Below are positions 22,623-31,367 of a stretch of DNA of 64,000 nt, in pieces (position 1 is the stretch's first letter; each line of letters opens with the position of its first letter). Under the pieces are notes generated by a model. The model made no database searches, was not told the DNA's origin, and saw only the letters and a program-made list of their open reading frames with translations. Position numbers and translations under genes: made by a program. The DNA lies in NCBI RefSeq assembly GCF_001593385.1, contig NZ_LUVZ01000023.1:62001-126000 (forward strand), written 5' to 3'. This stretch comes from Chryseobacterium cucumeris. Lineage in GTDB: Bacteria > Bacteroidota > Bacteroidia > Flavobacteriales > Weeksellaceae.

Positions 22623-24281
22623 CTATGCCTCGCAGCTTGAACATGATACGAAGTTAACCATCATTTCTTTTGAAACAGACGAACTTCTTTGGTAGTAAAG
22701 TGTTTTCACTCCTTTTTTCCAAGCTTCAATATAAAGGTAGTTGACATCTTTTACAGGCATTGTAGAAGGAATCTGAAGATTCAGAGACTGTGCCTGGTCA
22801 ATATATTGCTGTCTCTGTGCTGCCTGGGAGATAATCTCCATTGGAGAGATTTCTTTAAACGTTTTGAATACTGCCTTTTCTTCAGGAGTAAGCTCGTTCA
22901 GGTGCTGTACAGATCCGTGGTTCAGCATGATTGTTCTCCATGTTTCTTCGTTATCCAGTCCTTTTTCTTTCAATAGTTGTGCAAGGTATTTATTCTTACG
23001 CATAAAGTTTCCTTTCGCAAGACCTGCTTTATAATAGTTGGAAGAGAAAGGCTCAATTCCAGGAGAAGTCTGTCCTAAGATGGCAGAACTTGAAGTGGTA
23101 GGAGCAATAGCCATTGTTGTGGTATTTCTCAATCCATATCCTTTCAATACTTCTGGTTCTCCATAGATGTTGGCAAGTTCTCTTGAAGCCTGCTCAGCCT
23201 GTTCTTTGATATGTCTGAATGCTCTTGCATTGAACTGAGTCGCCTCAAAGCTTTCAAACGGAATCATATTTTTCTGTAAATAAGAGTGGTATCCTAAAAC
23301 GCCTAAACCAAGAGCTCTGTGACGCATCGCGAAGTTTCTTGCTCCCTGTAGGTAATAGTTTCCTTCAGTTTTGTCAATGAACTCTGATAATACAGCATCA
23401 AGGAAGTATACTGCCAGTTTTACAGCATCGGTATCTTTCCACTCATCATACAATTCCAGGTTCATGGAAGACAGACAGCAGATGAAAGATTCTTCCATTG
23501 TTGATGGAAGCATGATTTCAGAACAAAGGTTACTTGCATTCACCGTCATTCCCAGGTCTTTATAAACCTGAGGTTTATTTCTGTTAACGTTGTCTGTGAA
23601 GAAAATATACGGAAGACCTTTTTGCTGGCGGCTTTCCAATACTCTTGCCCAAACTTTACGTTTTTCCATATCACCGTCAATCATATCCTGCATCCAGTAA
23701 TCTGGTACACATACTCCGGTAAACAGGTTCTGAATCGGGCTACCGATATCTTTAATAGATAAAAATTCTTCAATATCTCCGTGGTCAATATCTAAGTAAG
23801 CAGCAAAAGCACCTCTTCTTACTCCTCCCTGAGAAACCACATCCATAGCCGTATCGAAAAGCTTCATGAATGAAACTGCTCCTGAAGATTTTCCGTTATC
23901 TGTTACAGCAGTTCCTCTGTTTCTCAATTCTCCAAAATATCCTGAAGTACCACCTCCGATTTTAGTCTGCATGATGACTTCACCCATTTTATGAGTAATT
24001 CCTTCAATGCTGTCTGGAATGTGAACGTTGAAACAGGAGATAGGAAGACCTCTTTCTGTTCCCATATTAGCCCATACAGGAGAAGAGAAACTGATCCATC
24101 CTTTCGTGATCATTTCTTTGAATGCCGGTTGAAGTTCAGGCTTGTATAACCTTTTTGCAGCAGCAGTGGTAATTCTGTCGATAGCTCCGTCTACCGTTTC
24201 ACCTTTCAACAGATATCCTCTGTTCAGCATTTGCTCAGACTCTTCATTGAGCCACCATATATTTGAATTTTGCTCTTCCAT
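22623..24281 (-). CDS. nrdA: Ribonucleotide reductase large (catalytic) subunit, class I
   Basis: The 552-residue subunit reduces ribonucleoside diphosphates to deoxyribonucleotides. The active-site set is visible: C83 (ISCFNVH), C253 in NASNLCSE with E255, and the second cysteine pair at C268/C269 (FICCLSS). The radical-transfer tyrosines Y529-Y530 (TLYYQRSS) and the C-terminal redox pair C547/C550 (VSCSSC) are also present. The chain begins directly with the catalytic region, so the N-terminal ATP-cone of many class Ia enzymes is missing. It is the last gene of the nrdB - small gene - nrdA unit, with a terminator after it. Confidence 0.95.
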   Translation of the reverse strand: MEEQNSNIWWLNEESEQMLNRGYLLKGETVDGAIDRITTAAAKRLYKPELQPAFKEMITKGWISFSSPVWANMGTERGLPISCFNVHIPDSIEGITHKMGEVIMQTKIGGGTSGYFGELRNRGTAVTDNGKSSGAVSFMKLFDTAMDVVSQGGVRRGAFAAYLDIDHGDIEEFLSIKDIGSPIQNLFTGVCVPDYWMQDMIDGDMEKRKVWARVLESRQQKGLPYIFFTDNVNRNKPQVYKDLGMTVNASNLCSEIMLPSTMEESFICCLSSMNLELYDEWKDTDAVKLAVYFLDAVLSEFIDKTEGNYYLQGARNFAMRHRALGLGVLGYHSYLQKNMIPFESFEATQFNARAFRHIKEQAEQASRELANIYGEPEVLKGYGLRNTTTMAIAPTTSSSAILGQTSPGIEPFSSNYYKAGLAKGNFMRKNKYLAQLLKEKGLDNEETWRTIMLNHGSVQHLNELTPEEKAVFKTFKEISPMEIISQAAQRQQYIDQAQSLNLQIPSTMPVKDVNYLYIEAWKKGVKTLYYQRSSSVSKEMMVNFVSCSSCEA

Positions 24282-24336
24282 AGATGTTATATTTTCGAAT
24301 TCCGGAATGAGAGAGTCACTCCGGAATTTTGTTTTT

Positions 24337-24627
24337 TTATAATATTGATTGTAAAATTTCTACTTTGTGGGAACCGTTCAGCCCGCTTTCGTCTCTTAAT
24401 CTCTGAAATTCTTTAAAAGACGGAACATTCAAAACCTCATGCTGAACTTCTTCATTGATGTAGTTTGAATAATGTACAAAAGTAACACCATCTTCCTTTA
24501 CAAAAACTTTATATTCAAAGGTGGAAGGATCTAAATTTTTGAAATCTTCCAGAAACTTTTGGATATTCGTTTTATTGTTTGGAACAAATTCGGGGTTTAC
24601 CGTATAGGTTACTATTACATTAATCAT
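24337..24627 (-). CDS. Small protein between nrdB and nrdA, dimeric alpha-beta barrel-like
   Basis: The 96-residue protein begins MINVIVTYTVNPEFVPNNK and contains a helix with FLEDFKNLD, strands FEYKVFVKEDGVTFVHYSNY, then a PSFKEFQRLRDESG helix. This pattern resembles the ABM/ferredoxin-like dimeric alpha-beta barrel fold (antibiotic biosynthesis monooxygenase type), but a catalytic site is not evident. It lies in the ribonucleotide reductase unit, 99 bases from nrdB and 55 from nrdA, so co-expression is likely. A role in dNTP synthesis is only suggested by position. Confidence 0.65.
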   Translation of the reverse strand: MINVIVTYTVNPEFVPNNKTNIQKFLEDFKNLDPSTFEYKVFVKEDGVTFVHYSNYINEEVQHEVLNVPSFKEFQRLRDESGLNGSHKVEILQSIL

Positions 24628-24726
24628 TTCTTTTGTATTTGTGCTTTACTGATGAACAACAATTTCACTTATTAATCAGAAAAGGGTAGTCCTGATACTG
24701 ACCGCTTTGACGCTCGCTCGCCAATA

Positions 24727-25701
24727 TTAGAACAAGTCGTTTGCTGTAATACTTTTATCGTGTTTTGTATAATCAACAGGTCTTTTAGCAAAGAAATCAT
24801 CTAATGAATTGGCGAAAACTTCTTCCTCGAACCATACCATTGGTCTGTATTGTTCAGGAGTAATGTTGTATTTTGTTTTCATGTTGATTTTCTTCAAGCT
24901 GTCATCCACACGGTATTTCATGAAGTTAAGAAGATCTTCTTTAGAAACGTTGTCAATTTCTCCCAGTTCAAAGATCCAGCTAAGGATATCACCTTCTCTT
25001 GCGATAGACTCATCTACCAAAGTGTAAATGTCTTCGATATCGCTGTCTGTTAATAAGTCAGGCTGTTCCTCACGGATTTTGTTGATCAGGTAGATTCCTG
25101 CATTAGCGTGAATCTGCTCATCTACGGAAGTCCATGCAATAATATTGGAAACGTTTTTCATGAATCCTTTGAATCTTGTGAAAGAAAGGATGATGGCAAA
25201 CTGCGAGAAAAGAGAAACATTTTCTACTAAAATACTGAATAATAGTAAAGCAGAAACATACTCTTTAGGGGTTGCAGAATTAGCGTGTTTTAAAGCATTT
25301 CCCAGGAACTCGATTCTTCCTTTTACAGCAGGAATTTCGATAACATTAAGGAATTCGTCATTGTATCCTAATACCTCTAATAAACGGGAATATGCTTCAG
25401 AATGACGAAACTCGCATTCTGCAAAAGTAGATCCTAATCCATTGAATTCCGGCTTTGGTAGGTGGTTGTATAAATTCCCCCAGAATGTCTTTACAGACAC
25501 CTCGATCTGTGCAATGGCTAACAGCGCATTTTTCACAGCATGTTTTTCATGTGGTTCCAACTGCGAATGAAAATCCTGAACATCTGCAGTAAAGTCCACT
25601 TCCGAATGTACCCAGAACGATTTGTTGATTGCCTCTACAAATTGAAGAACCTCCGGGTATTCAAATGGCTTATAACTTACTCTTTTATCAAAAATTCCCA
25701 T
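24727..25701 (-). CDS. nrdB: Ribonucleotide reductase small (radical-generating) subunit
   Basis: The 324-residue ferritin-fold subunit holds a di-metal site that starts catalysis in NrdA. From MGIFDKRVSY the likely ligands are E67, E97 and H100 (FAECEFRH), E160 (LVEN), E195 and H198 (VDEQIH). Tyr104 sits where the radical tyrosine is found in class Ia enzymes. The first ligand position is a glutamate rather than the aspartate of E. coli NrdB. There is no N-terminal ATP-cone. A longer frame opens at 25956, but its first 85 residues look like translated leader (Phe/Leu/Lys-rich, unlike the family), so ATG 25701 is the start. The leader carries DnaA-box-like sites. Confidence 0.92.
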   Translation of the reverse strand: MGIFDKRVSYKPFEYPEVLQFVEAINKSFWVHSEVDFTADVQDFHSQLEPHEKHAVKNALLAIAQIEVSVKTFWGNLYNHLPKPEFNGLGSTFAECEFRHSEAYSRLLEVLGYNDEFLNVIEIPAVKGRIEFLGNALKHANSATPKEYVSALLLFSILVENVSLFSQFAIILSFTRFKGFMKNVSNIIAWTSVDEQIHANAGIYLINKIREEQPDLLTDSDIEDIYTLVDESIAREGDILSWIFELGEIDNVSKEDLLNFMKYRVDDSLKKINMKTKYNITPEQYRPMVWFEEEVFANSLDDFFAKRPVDYTKHDKSITANDLF

Positions 25702-26125
25702 ATTAAATATCTTTATAATTAAATAATTTAGATCTCTGTGGATAACGTTCAGGAAATATTTAACTTTTTGTTTATCTGCAAGTTGTGGATTAAAGTTATT
25801 CACTTCCGCAAATTCATATTTCTTGTAAAGAACTAATAGCAAAGTTCGAAAAAAAGAACTGATTTTGAAAGAGGTAAATACTAATAGGCTGACTTTTAGC
25901 CTGAAAAGTTTTCCACATTTACATGAAACTGGCTCGGATAATAGGCTAGACAGCAATCTTGAGGATAAATAGATACAAATACAGAGTTACAGTTAAACAA
26001 TATTTTGTAAAGTATTATAAATAAAGGTCTATTGTGTTAAACAAAAAAATATTTGAATAAATTTTTATTCTTGTAACAATTTGAAAATATCATCTACTTA
26101 TTGGGTATAAAACATACATCACTTA
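25702..26125. promoter_or_regulatory. Divergent intergenic region with three DnaA-box-like sites
   Basis: This region separates nrdB (minus) from the ABC operon (plus). On the plus strand TGTGGATAA (25737-25745) is the exact complement of the DnaA box TTATCCACA. TGTGGATTA (25784-25792) and TTTTCCACA (25909-25917) each differ by one base. A near-consensus GAACTTTG (25840-25847, minus) could be the nrdB -7 element. No gene is visible in it; a Phe/Leu-rich open frame on the minus strand is considered leader. Confidence 0.5.
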
Positions 26126-26815
26126 ATGTTAGTAATTCAGGATTTAAATAAGTCATACGATACAGGGAAAAGCAAACTTCATGTTCTCAAAGGAATTAAT
26201 CTGAATATTTCTGAAGGGGAGTTTGTTTCTATTATGGGAAGTTCCGGTTCCGGAAAATCTACGCTTCTTAATATTATTGGGATTCTGGATGAAAAAGATT
26301 CAGGTATCTATGAATTGGATGGAGTTCCTATCGAACATTTATCTGAAGTAAAAGCTGCGGAATACAGAAGCAGGTTTTTAGGATTTATTTTCCAGTCTTT
26401 TAACCTTATCAATTATAAAACGGCTTTAGAAAATGTAGCACTTCCTCTGTACTATCAGAATGTACCGAGAAAAGAGCGAAATCAGAAAGCGATGGAATAT
26501 CTGGAGAAAGTAGGATTGGCACAATGGGCCAACCACCTTCCGAGTGAACTTTCCGGAGGACAGAAACAAAGAGTCGCTATTGCAAGAGCTTTGATTACAG
26601 ATCCAAAAGTAGTACTGGCAGATGAGCCTACAGGAGCATTGGATTCCAAAACTACTCATGATATTATGAAACTGCTTCAGGATATCAATAATGAGGGGAA
26701 AACAATCATCGTTGTAACCCATGAACCTGATGTAGCTGCACAAACCAAGAGAAATGTAGTACTGAAGGACGGGATTATTGAAAGTGATGAGTTTATTAAG
26801 CAGATTGTATTATAA
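26126..26815 (+). CDS. ABC transporter ATP-binding protein, LolD/MacB-type
   Basis: The 229-residue cytoplasmic ATPase has Walker A GSSGSGKST (38-46), the Q-loop in FIFQSFN, the signature LSGGQKQR near 141-148, Walker B VVLADEPTGALD near 163-174 and the H-loop VTHEP. The sequence type matches MacB/LolD ATPases that power FtsX-like permeases. With the two permeases and the adaptor downstream it should form a MacAB-like efflux or lipoprotein-export machine across the envelope. The exported substrate is unknown. Confidence 0.93.
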   Translation: MLVIQDLNKSYDTGKSKLHVLKGINLNISEGEFVSIMGSSGSGKSTLLNIIGILDEKDSGIYELDGVPIEHLSEVKAAEYRSRFLGFIFQSFNLINYKTALENVALPLYYQNVPRKERNQKAMEYLEKVGLAQWANHLPSELSGGQKQRVAIARALITDPKVVLADEPTGALDSKTTHDIMKLLQDINNEGKTIIVVTHEPDVAAQTKRNVVLKDGIIESDEFIKQIVL

Positions 26816-26913
26816 GTGAATCGTGAATGGTCAATTTTGCTTTACAAGTGAATTGATAATGAAGAGGGAAAATAATTAATAACACACACGAATGAATATG
26901 AAAAAAAATAAAA

Positions 26914-27270
26914 ATGTTTTTAAATCTGAACCATTATAAGCTTGACGTATATCAGTCAGCCAGAGAATTAAGAATAGAATGTTATAAAATTTTATCTAAA
27001 ATCCCTGATCATGAAAAGTTTAACATAATCGATCAGATACGAAGAGCTTCTACTTCAGTTGTATTAAATATTACTGAAGGATGTTCAAGAAAATCTGAAC
27101 TGGAAAGAAAGAGGTATTTTGAAATTGCCAGAGGTTCGGTTATTGAGTTGGATTCTTGTTTTGATATCGTTATAGAATGTAATTATATTAAAATAGAGGA
27201 ATTAACAAAAATTGGAAATTTAATAAAAACAGCATTTATCTTGTTAAGTAAAATGTTAAAAAAAGATTAG
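26914..27270 (+). CDS. Four-helix bundle protein (S23/IVS-type)
   Basis: The 118-residue protein matches the four-helix bundle family first noted as ORFs in rRNA intervening sequences. LDVYQSARELRIECYKIL is helix 1, IIDQIRRASTSVVLNITEGCSRKSELERKRYFEIARGS contains the usual IRRAS...NIAEG-like core, and two further helices follow. The function is unknown; members form homopentamers. It interrupts the ABC efflux operon between the ATPase and the first permease, flanked by AT-rich sequence with repeated AATTGAC words (27271-27367). This looks like an insertion of a mobile or drifting gene into an operon. Confidence 0.88.
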   Translation: MFLNLNHYKLDVYQSARELRIECYKILSKIPDHEKFNIIDQIRRASTSVVLNITEGCSRKSELERKRYFEIARGSVIELDSCFDIVIECNYIKIEELTKIGNLIKTAFILLSKMLKKD

Positions 27271-27400
27271 AAATGTGAAAATTAGTCAGGTTCGTAACTA
27301 AAGTTTTGCGAAGAATAAATTGACAACAAAGTTAATTGACTTCGAAGAAAATTGAGAGCGCAGCTAATTGACTTTTTTACAAAGTAAAAAAATAAAAACT

Positions 27401-28630
27401 ATGTTTGACCTAGATCGTTGGCAGGAAATATTCAGTTCTATCCGGAGCAATGTGCTCAGGACGGTACTTTCAGGGTTTACGGTAGCCCTGGGGCTGTTTA
27501 TTTTCATCGTACTTTTTGGAATTGGAAAAGGACTTCAGAATGCTTTCTCAGAAGGATTTGCCGGAGATGCTAAGAACCTTATTATTATTTCAACAGGGAA
27601 AGCCACTTTAGCGTATAAGGGATTACAGTCTGATAGAAATGTTTCAATGAATAACGCAGACTATGATTTTTTGATAAATGCAGATAAGAAAAAAGCGGGT
27701 CCTTCAAGTCCCAGGTATAGCGCCAATTTAATGGTGAAATATGGGAAAGAGAGTGGTCTCTATCAGATCAATGGTGCTGAGCCGGGAGAGCAGGTTATTG
27801 AGAATAGAAAAATTATTGATGGTCGTTATCTGACATCTATGGATTTGACAAGGAAATTAAATGTTGCCGTAATCGGAAGAATGGTTCAGCGGGATTTGAT
27901 CAAAAATGGAAATCCTATTGGAAAAGAGCTGGATATTAACGGAACGATGTACAAGGTGATCGGAGTCTTTTCAGATGATGGAGGAGACCGGGATGAAAGA
28001 CATATTACAGTGCCTATTACCACTTTACAGCAGATGAAAAAGGGTTCTGACACAGTGAATATAGCTTATATCACCTATAATGATAAGTTGACTCCGGATC
28101 AGGCCATAAAATATGGTGATGAGTTACAAGATAAACTGAAAGCCAGAAAAAATGTTTCTCCTGATGATGAAAATGGAGTTCGTGTCTGGAATAACGCCAA
28201 AAATATGAATGATACATTTACGTTTATGGCAGTTCTTACCGCTATTGTTGGATTTATTGGTCTGGGAACATTGCTTGCGGGAATTATCGGGATCAGTAAT
28301 ATCATGGTGTATATCGTGAAAGAAAGAACCAAAGAAATCGGAGTACGAAAAGCTATTGGGGCAAAACCAAGTGGAATCGTAGGACTGATTGTTCAGGAAA
28401 GCGTTGTGATTACAGTGGTATCCGGACTTGTAGGAGTAGGAATAGGTGTTTTGACATTAAGCCTTATTGGTGACAGTCTTGAAGAATTCTTCATTAAAAG
28501 TCCAAGTGTAGGTTGGGGGGCTATTATTATGGCATTTATTGCCCTGATTTTTTCAGGATTGATTGCTGGATTTGTACCTGCATACAGAGCTTCAAGAATC
28601 AAACCTATTGAAGCATTGAGAACAGAATAA
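27401..28630 (+). CDS. ABC transporter permease 1, MacB/FtsX-type
   Basis: The 409-residue protein has an N-terminal membrane helix (about 22-45, TVALGLFIFIVLFGIG), a large periplasmic MacB-type domain (about 50-280) and three C-terminal membrane helices (about 285-310, 335-355, 370-395). The end RASRIKPIEALRTE is typical of MacB permeases. An upstream TTG (27368) gives a longer frame with no family support, so ATG 27401 is chosen. It works with the second permease as a heterodimer, judged from order and similarity. Confidence 0.9.
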   Translation: MFDLDRWQEIFSSIRSNVLRTVLSGFTVALGLFIFIVLFGIGKGLQNAFSEGFAGDAKNLIIISTGKATLAYKGLQSDRNVSMNNADYDFLINADKKKAGPSSPRYSANLMVKYGKESGLYQINGAEPGEQVIENRKIIDGRYLTSMDLTRKLNVAVIGRMVQRDLIKNGNPIGKELDINGTMYKVIGVFSDDGGDRDERHITVPITTLQQMKKGSDTVNIAYITYNDKLTPDQAIKYGDELQDKLKARKNVSPDDENGVRVWNNAKNMNDTFTFMAVLTAIVGFIGLGTLLAGIIGISNIMVYIVKERTKEIGVRKAIGAKPSGIVGLIVQESVVITVVSGLVGVGIGVLTLSLIGDSLEEFFIKSPSVGWGAIIMAFIALIFSGLIAGFVPAYRASRIKPIEALRTE

Positions 28631-28715
28631 TATAAACTAAAAAACAAAAGCAAATTTTTAGTTAAAAGAATGAATGGAATTCATAACTCATATTTATAAC
28701 TTATAATTCAAAAAG

Positions 28716-29987
28716 GTGAATATCATATTTAAAAAAGATACTTGGCAGGAAATTTATTATTCATTGAGGAATAATAAACTCCGAACATTTCTTACCATGA
28801 TTGGCGTAGGATGGGGAATGTTTTTGTATGTAAGCCTTCTTGGAGCCGCAAAAGGGATGGAGAATGGTTTTGATAAATTATTTTCCGGTTTTGCCACCAA
28901 TTCAATCTTCTTATGGGCACAGAAAACATCCATTCCATATGAGGGATTTCCTAAAGGAAGAGAAGTTCACTTGAACTTAACCGATATGGATATGCTGAAA
29001 AGGAAAGTAACAGCCATAGATTATATATCGCCACAAAATGCCAGAGGAAGCTTTACCGGAACACCGGGAGAATCAATGTCAAGAAACGGGAAAAACGGTA
29101 CTTATTCATTAACGGGAGATTACTCTGTAGGAAATAAAATTTCAGAAAAGAAACTGATCTACGGACGCTATATCAATGATGCCGATGTTTCCGGAAATAA
29201 AAATGTAGTAGTTATTGGAGAAGAGATTTATAAAAACTTCTTTGATTCCAAGAAAAAAGAAAATCCAATAGGAAAATCAATCAATATTAAAGGTCTCTTC
29301 TTTAATGTCATCGGAGTTTTTCGTGTGAAAAAAGGAGGCGGCTTTGAAAATGATCAGACCGCTTTCATTCCACTTTCCACTTATACGAAAATGTATAATG
29401 CAGGAGACCAGATAGACCTGTTTGCGATTGTAAGTAAGCCTAATGCTAACGTTAATTCCGTGGAAGAAGATGTAAAACAGGTTTTAAAAACCAAAAATAA
29501 AGTTTCACCTGAAGACACCAATGCTTTCGGAAGTTTCAATCTTGGAAAAGAGTTTAAAAAACTAACCGGTTTTCTTACTGGGATGCAGCTACTGACCATT
29601 ATTGTTGGTACACTGACGATTCTTGCAGGAGTAATCGCTATCTCCAATATTCTTTTGATTACAGTAAAAGAGAGAACCAAAGAAATCGGAATCAGAAGAG
29701 CATTGGGAGCAAAGCCTGCTGAAGTAAGAAATCAGATTTTGCTGGAAAGTGTTGTGATTACACTTTCCTCAGGATTAATAGGTTTTATGTCTGGAATTTT
29801 TGTGCTCATGATCCTCAATGCGGCTACCCAGGGTCAGGATTCATTTCCTTTTTATAATCCGACCGTTAACTATGGAAACGTATTTGCGGCGATGGCTGTA
29901 ATGGTGGTTTTAGGATTGATAATCGGAATGATTCCTGCGCAGAGAGCGGTAAAGATCAGACCTATTGAAGCATTAAGAACAGAATAA
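28716..29987 (+). CDS. ABC transporter permease 2, MacB/FtsX-type
   Basis: The 423-residue paralogue of permease 1 has the same layout: an N-terminal helix (RTFLTMIGVGWGMFLYVSLLG), a periplasmic domain, three C-terminal helices, and the end RAVKIRPIEALRTE. The start is a GTG at 28716, preceded by AAAAAG; the next in-frame methionine is too far in. The two permeases share the ATPase encoded at 26126. It lies between permease 1 and the adaptor gene, all in one direction. Confidence 0.9.
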   Translation: MNIIFKKDTWQEIYYSLRNNKLRTFLTMIGVGWGMFLYVSLLGAAKGMENGFDKLFSGFATNSIFLWAQKTSIPYEGFPKGREVHLNLTDMDMLKRKVTAIDYISPQNARGSFTGTPGESMSRNGKNGTYSLTGDYSVGNKISEKKLIYGRYINDADVSGNKNVVVIGEEIYKNFFDSKKKENPIGKSINIKGLFFNVIGVFRVKKGGGFENDQTAFIPLSTYTKMYNAGDQIDLFAIVSKPNANVNSVEEDVKQVLKTKNKVSPEDTNAFGSFNLGKEFKKLTGFLTGMQLLTIIVGTLTILAGVIAISNILLITVKERTKEIGIRRALGAKPAEVRNQILLESVVITLSSGLIGFMSGIFVLMILNAATQGQDSFPFYNPTVNYGNVFAAMAVMVVLGLIIGMIPAQRAVKIRPIEALRTE

Positions 29988-30030
29988 TTAATTTTCACAT
30001 CATTCAATTTAAAAAAAATAAACTATACAT

Positions 30031-31242
30031 ATGAAAAAGAAATTCACCTGGAAAAAAGCCATTTATATAGTCTTGGGGCTTTTATTTGCAGTGGCATTGT
30101 TCTCAGGGCTTGGCTATTTTATCAAATCAAACTCCAAAGAAAGTGAGGCTTTCCTTACCCGCAAACCTACTATCCAGAATATGGATGATAAAGTAATGGC
30201 TACAGGGAAAATCGTTCCCAAAGAAGAAATTGAAATCAAACCCAATATTGCTGGGATTATCGATAAGATTTTAGTAAAAGAAGGAGATAAAGTAGAAGTA
30301 GGACAGCTGATTGCTACCGTAAAAATTGTTCCAAGTATCTCCGAAGTAAACGCTGCTCAGCAGGAAGTTCAGAATGCGCAGATCCAGATCAGTAATGCTC
30401 AGATGAATGTAGGGAATATGCAGAAACAGTTTGAAATGCAGGATAAGCTATACAAACAAGGAGTCGCTTCTAAACAGGAGTATCTGAACGCCCAGCAGCA
30501 ATTGTACTCTCAGCAACAGACTTTAAAAAATGCCCAGCAGCAATTGAATACCGCTCAAAAAAGATTACAGATTGCTAAAACAGGTGCCACTCCTGAACTT
30601 AAAGGACAAGGGTTAGCGACTACAGAAATTCGTTCCAAAGCTTCAGGTACTGTACTGGAAGTTCCTGTAAAAGCAGGAAGCCAGGTGATTGAAGCCAATA
30701 ACTTTAATGCCGGAACTACAATCTGCTCAGTGGCTGATTTAAATGTTTTGATTTTTAAAGGTGAAATTGATGAAGCACAAGCCGGAAAACTAAGTGAAGG
30801 GATGGATATGAACATTGTGATCGGTGCTCTTCAAAATAAAACTTTCCCTGGAAAACTAACGATGATTGCTCCAAAAGGAAAAGATAATGCAGGAACAATT
30901 AAATTTCCGGTAGAAGGAAACGTAACTAATCCTAATAATGAGTATATTAGAGCAGGTTTTTCTGCGAATGGTGAAATTGTATTGAGTTCTCAGAAAAATG
31001 CATTATTATTGGATGAGTCTTTAGTTCAGTACGAAAAGAAACAAGGAAAAGATGTACCTTTCGTAGAAGCAAAACAAAAAGATGGGAAATTCAAAAAAGT
31101 ATATGTGAAACTGGGAGCTAGTGACGGGATCAACGTTCAGATTCTTCCGGGATCAAATATCACAAAAGATACCGAAGTAAAAGTTTGGAACCCTTCTGAT
31201 AAAGACAAAGAAGAGCTTAAAGAAAAAGCAAATAAAAAATAA
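30031..31242 (+). CDS. Periplasmic adaptor protein, MacA/HlyD-type
   Basis: The 403-residue adaptor starts with a membrane anchor (about 9-31, KAIYIVLGLLFAVALFSGLGYF). A lipoyl half-motif follows (IKPNIAGIIDKILVKEGDKVEVGQLIATV), then a long coiled-coil hairpin rich in Gln/Ala/Asn (about 108-190), the second lipoyl half (IRSKASGTVLEVPVKAGSQV) and beta-barrel domains. It should bridge the MacB-type permease and an outer-membrane channel. No TolC-like gene is in this window. A terminator follows at 31271-31310, closing the operon. Confidence 0.9.
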   Translation: MKKKFTWKKAIYIVLGLLFAVALFSGLGYFIKSNSKESEAFLTRKPTIQNMDDKVMATGKIVPKEEIEIKPNIAGIIDKILVKEGDKVEVGQLIATVKIVPSISEVNAAQQEVQNAQIQISNAQMNVGNMQKQFEMQDKLYKQGVASKQEYLNAQQQLYSQQQTLKNAQQQLNTAQKRLQIAKTGATPELKGQGLATTEIRSKASGTVLEVPVKAGSQVIEANNFNAGTTICSVADLNVLIFKGEIDEAQAGKLSEGMDMNIVIGALQNKTFPGKLTMIAPKGKDNAGTIKFPVEGNVTNPNNEYIRAGFSANGEIVLSSQKNALLLDESLVQYEKKQGKDVPFVEAKQKDGKFKKVYVKLGASDGINVQILPGSNITKDTEVKVWNPSDKDKEELKEKANKK

Positions 31243-31270
31243 TAAACTACACTATACACTTTTAAACTGT

Positions 31271-31310
31271 GAATCCCGGAGGAATTTTTTTCGTCCGGGA
31301 TTCTTTTTTT
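31271..31310 (+). terminator. Terminator of the ABC efflux operon
   Basis: GAATCCCGGA pairs perfectly with TCCGGGATTC around a 13-base loop, followed by seven T residues. Confidence 0.95.
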
Positions 31311-31339
31311 AGATCAAAACTTTTGCAAGTGTAAATTCC

Positions 31340-31347
31340 TATATTTG
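31340..31347 (+). promoter_or_regulatory. -7 promoter motif TATATTTG
   Basis: This perfect TAnnTTTG match is 20 bases before the ATG at 31368. TTTG at 31322-31325 is 14 bases upstream, slightly short for a -33 element. Confidence 0.5.
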
Positions 31348-31367
31348 AATTGGATAATCTATGAAAA

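Noticed and set aside
25702-25956. N-terminal extension of NrdB to 409 residues
   Set aside because: The extra 85 residues look unlike the family, contain DnaA-box-like DNA, and the normal start MGIFDKRVSY is at 25701.
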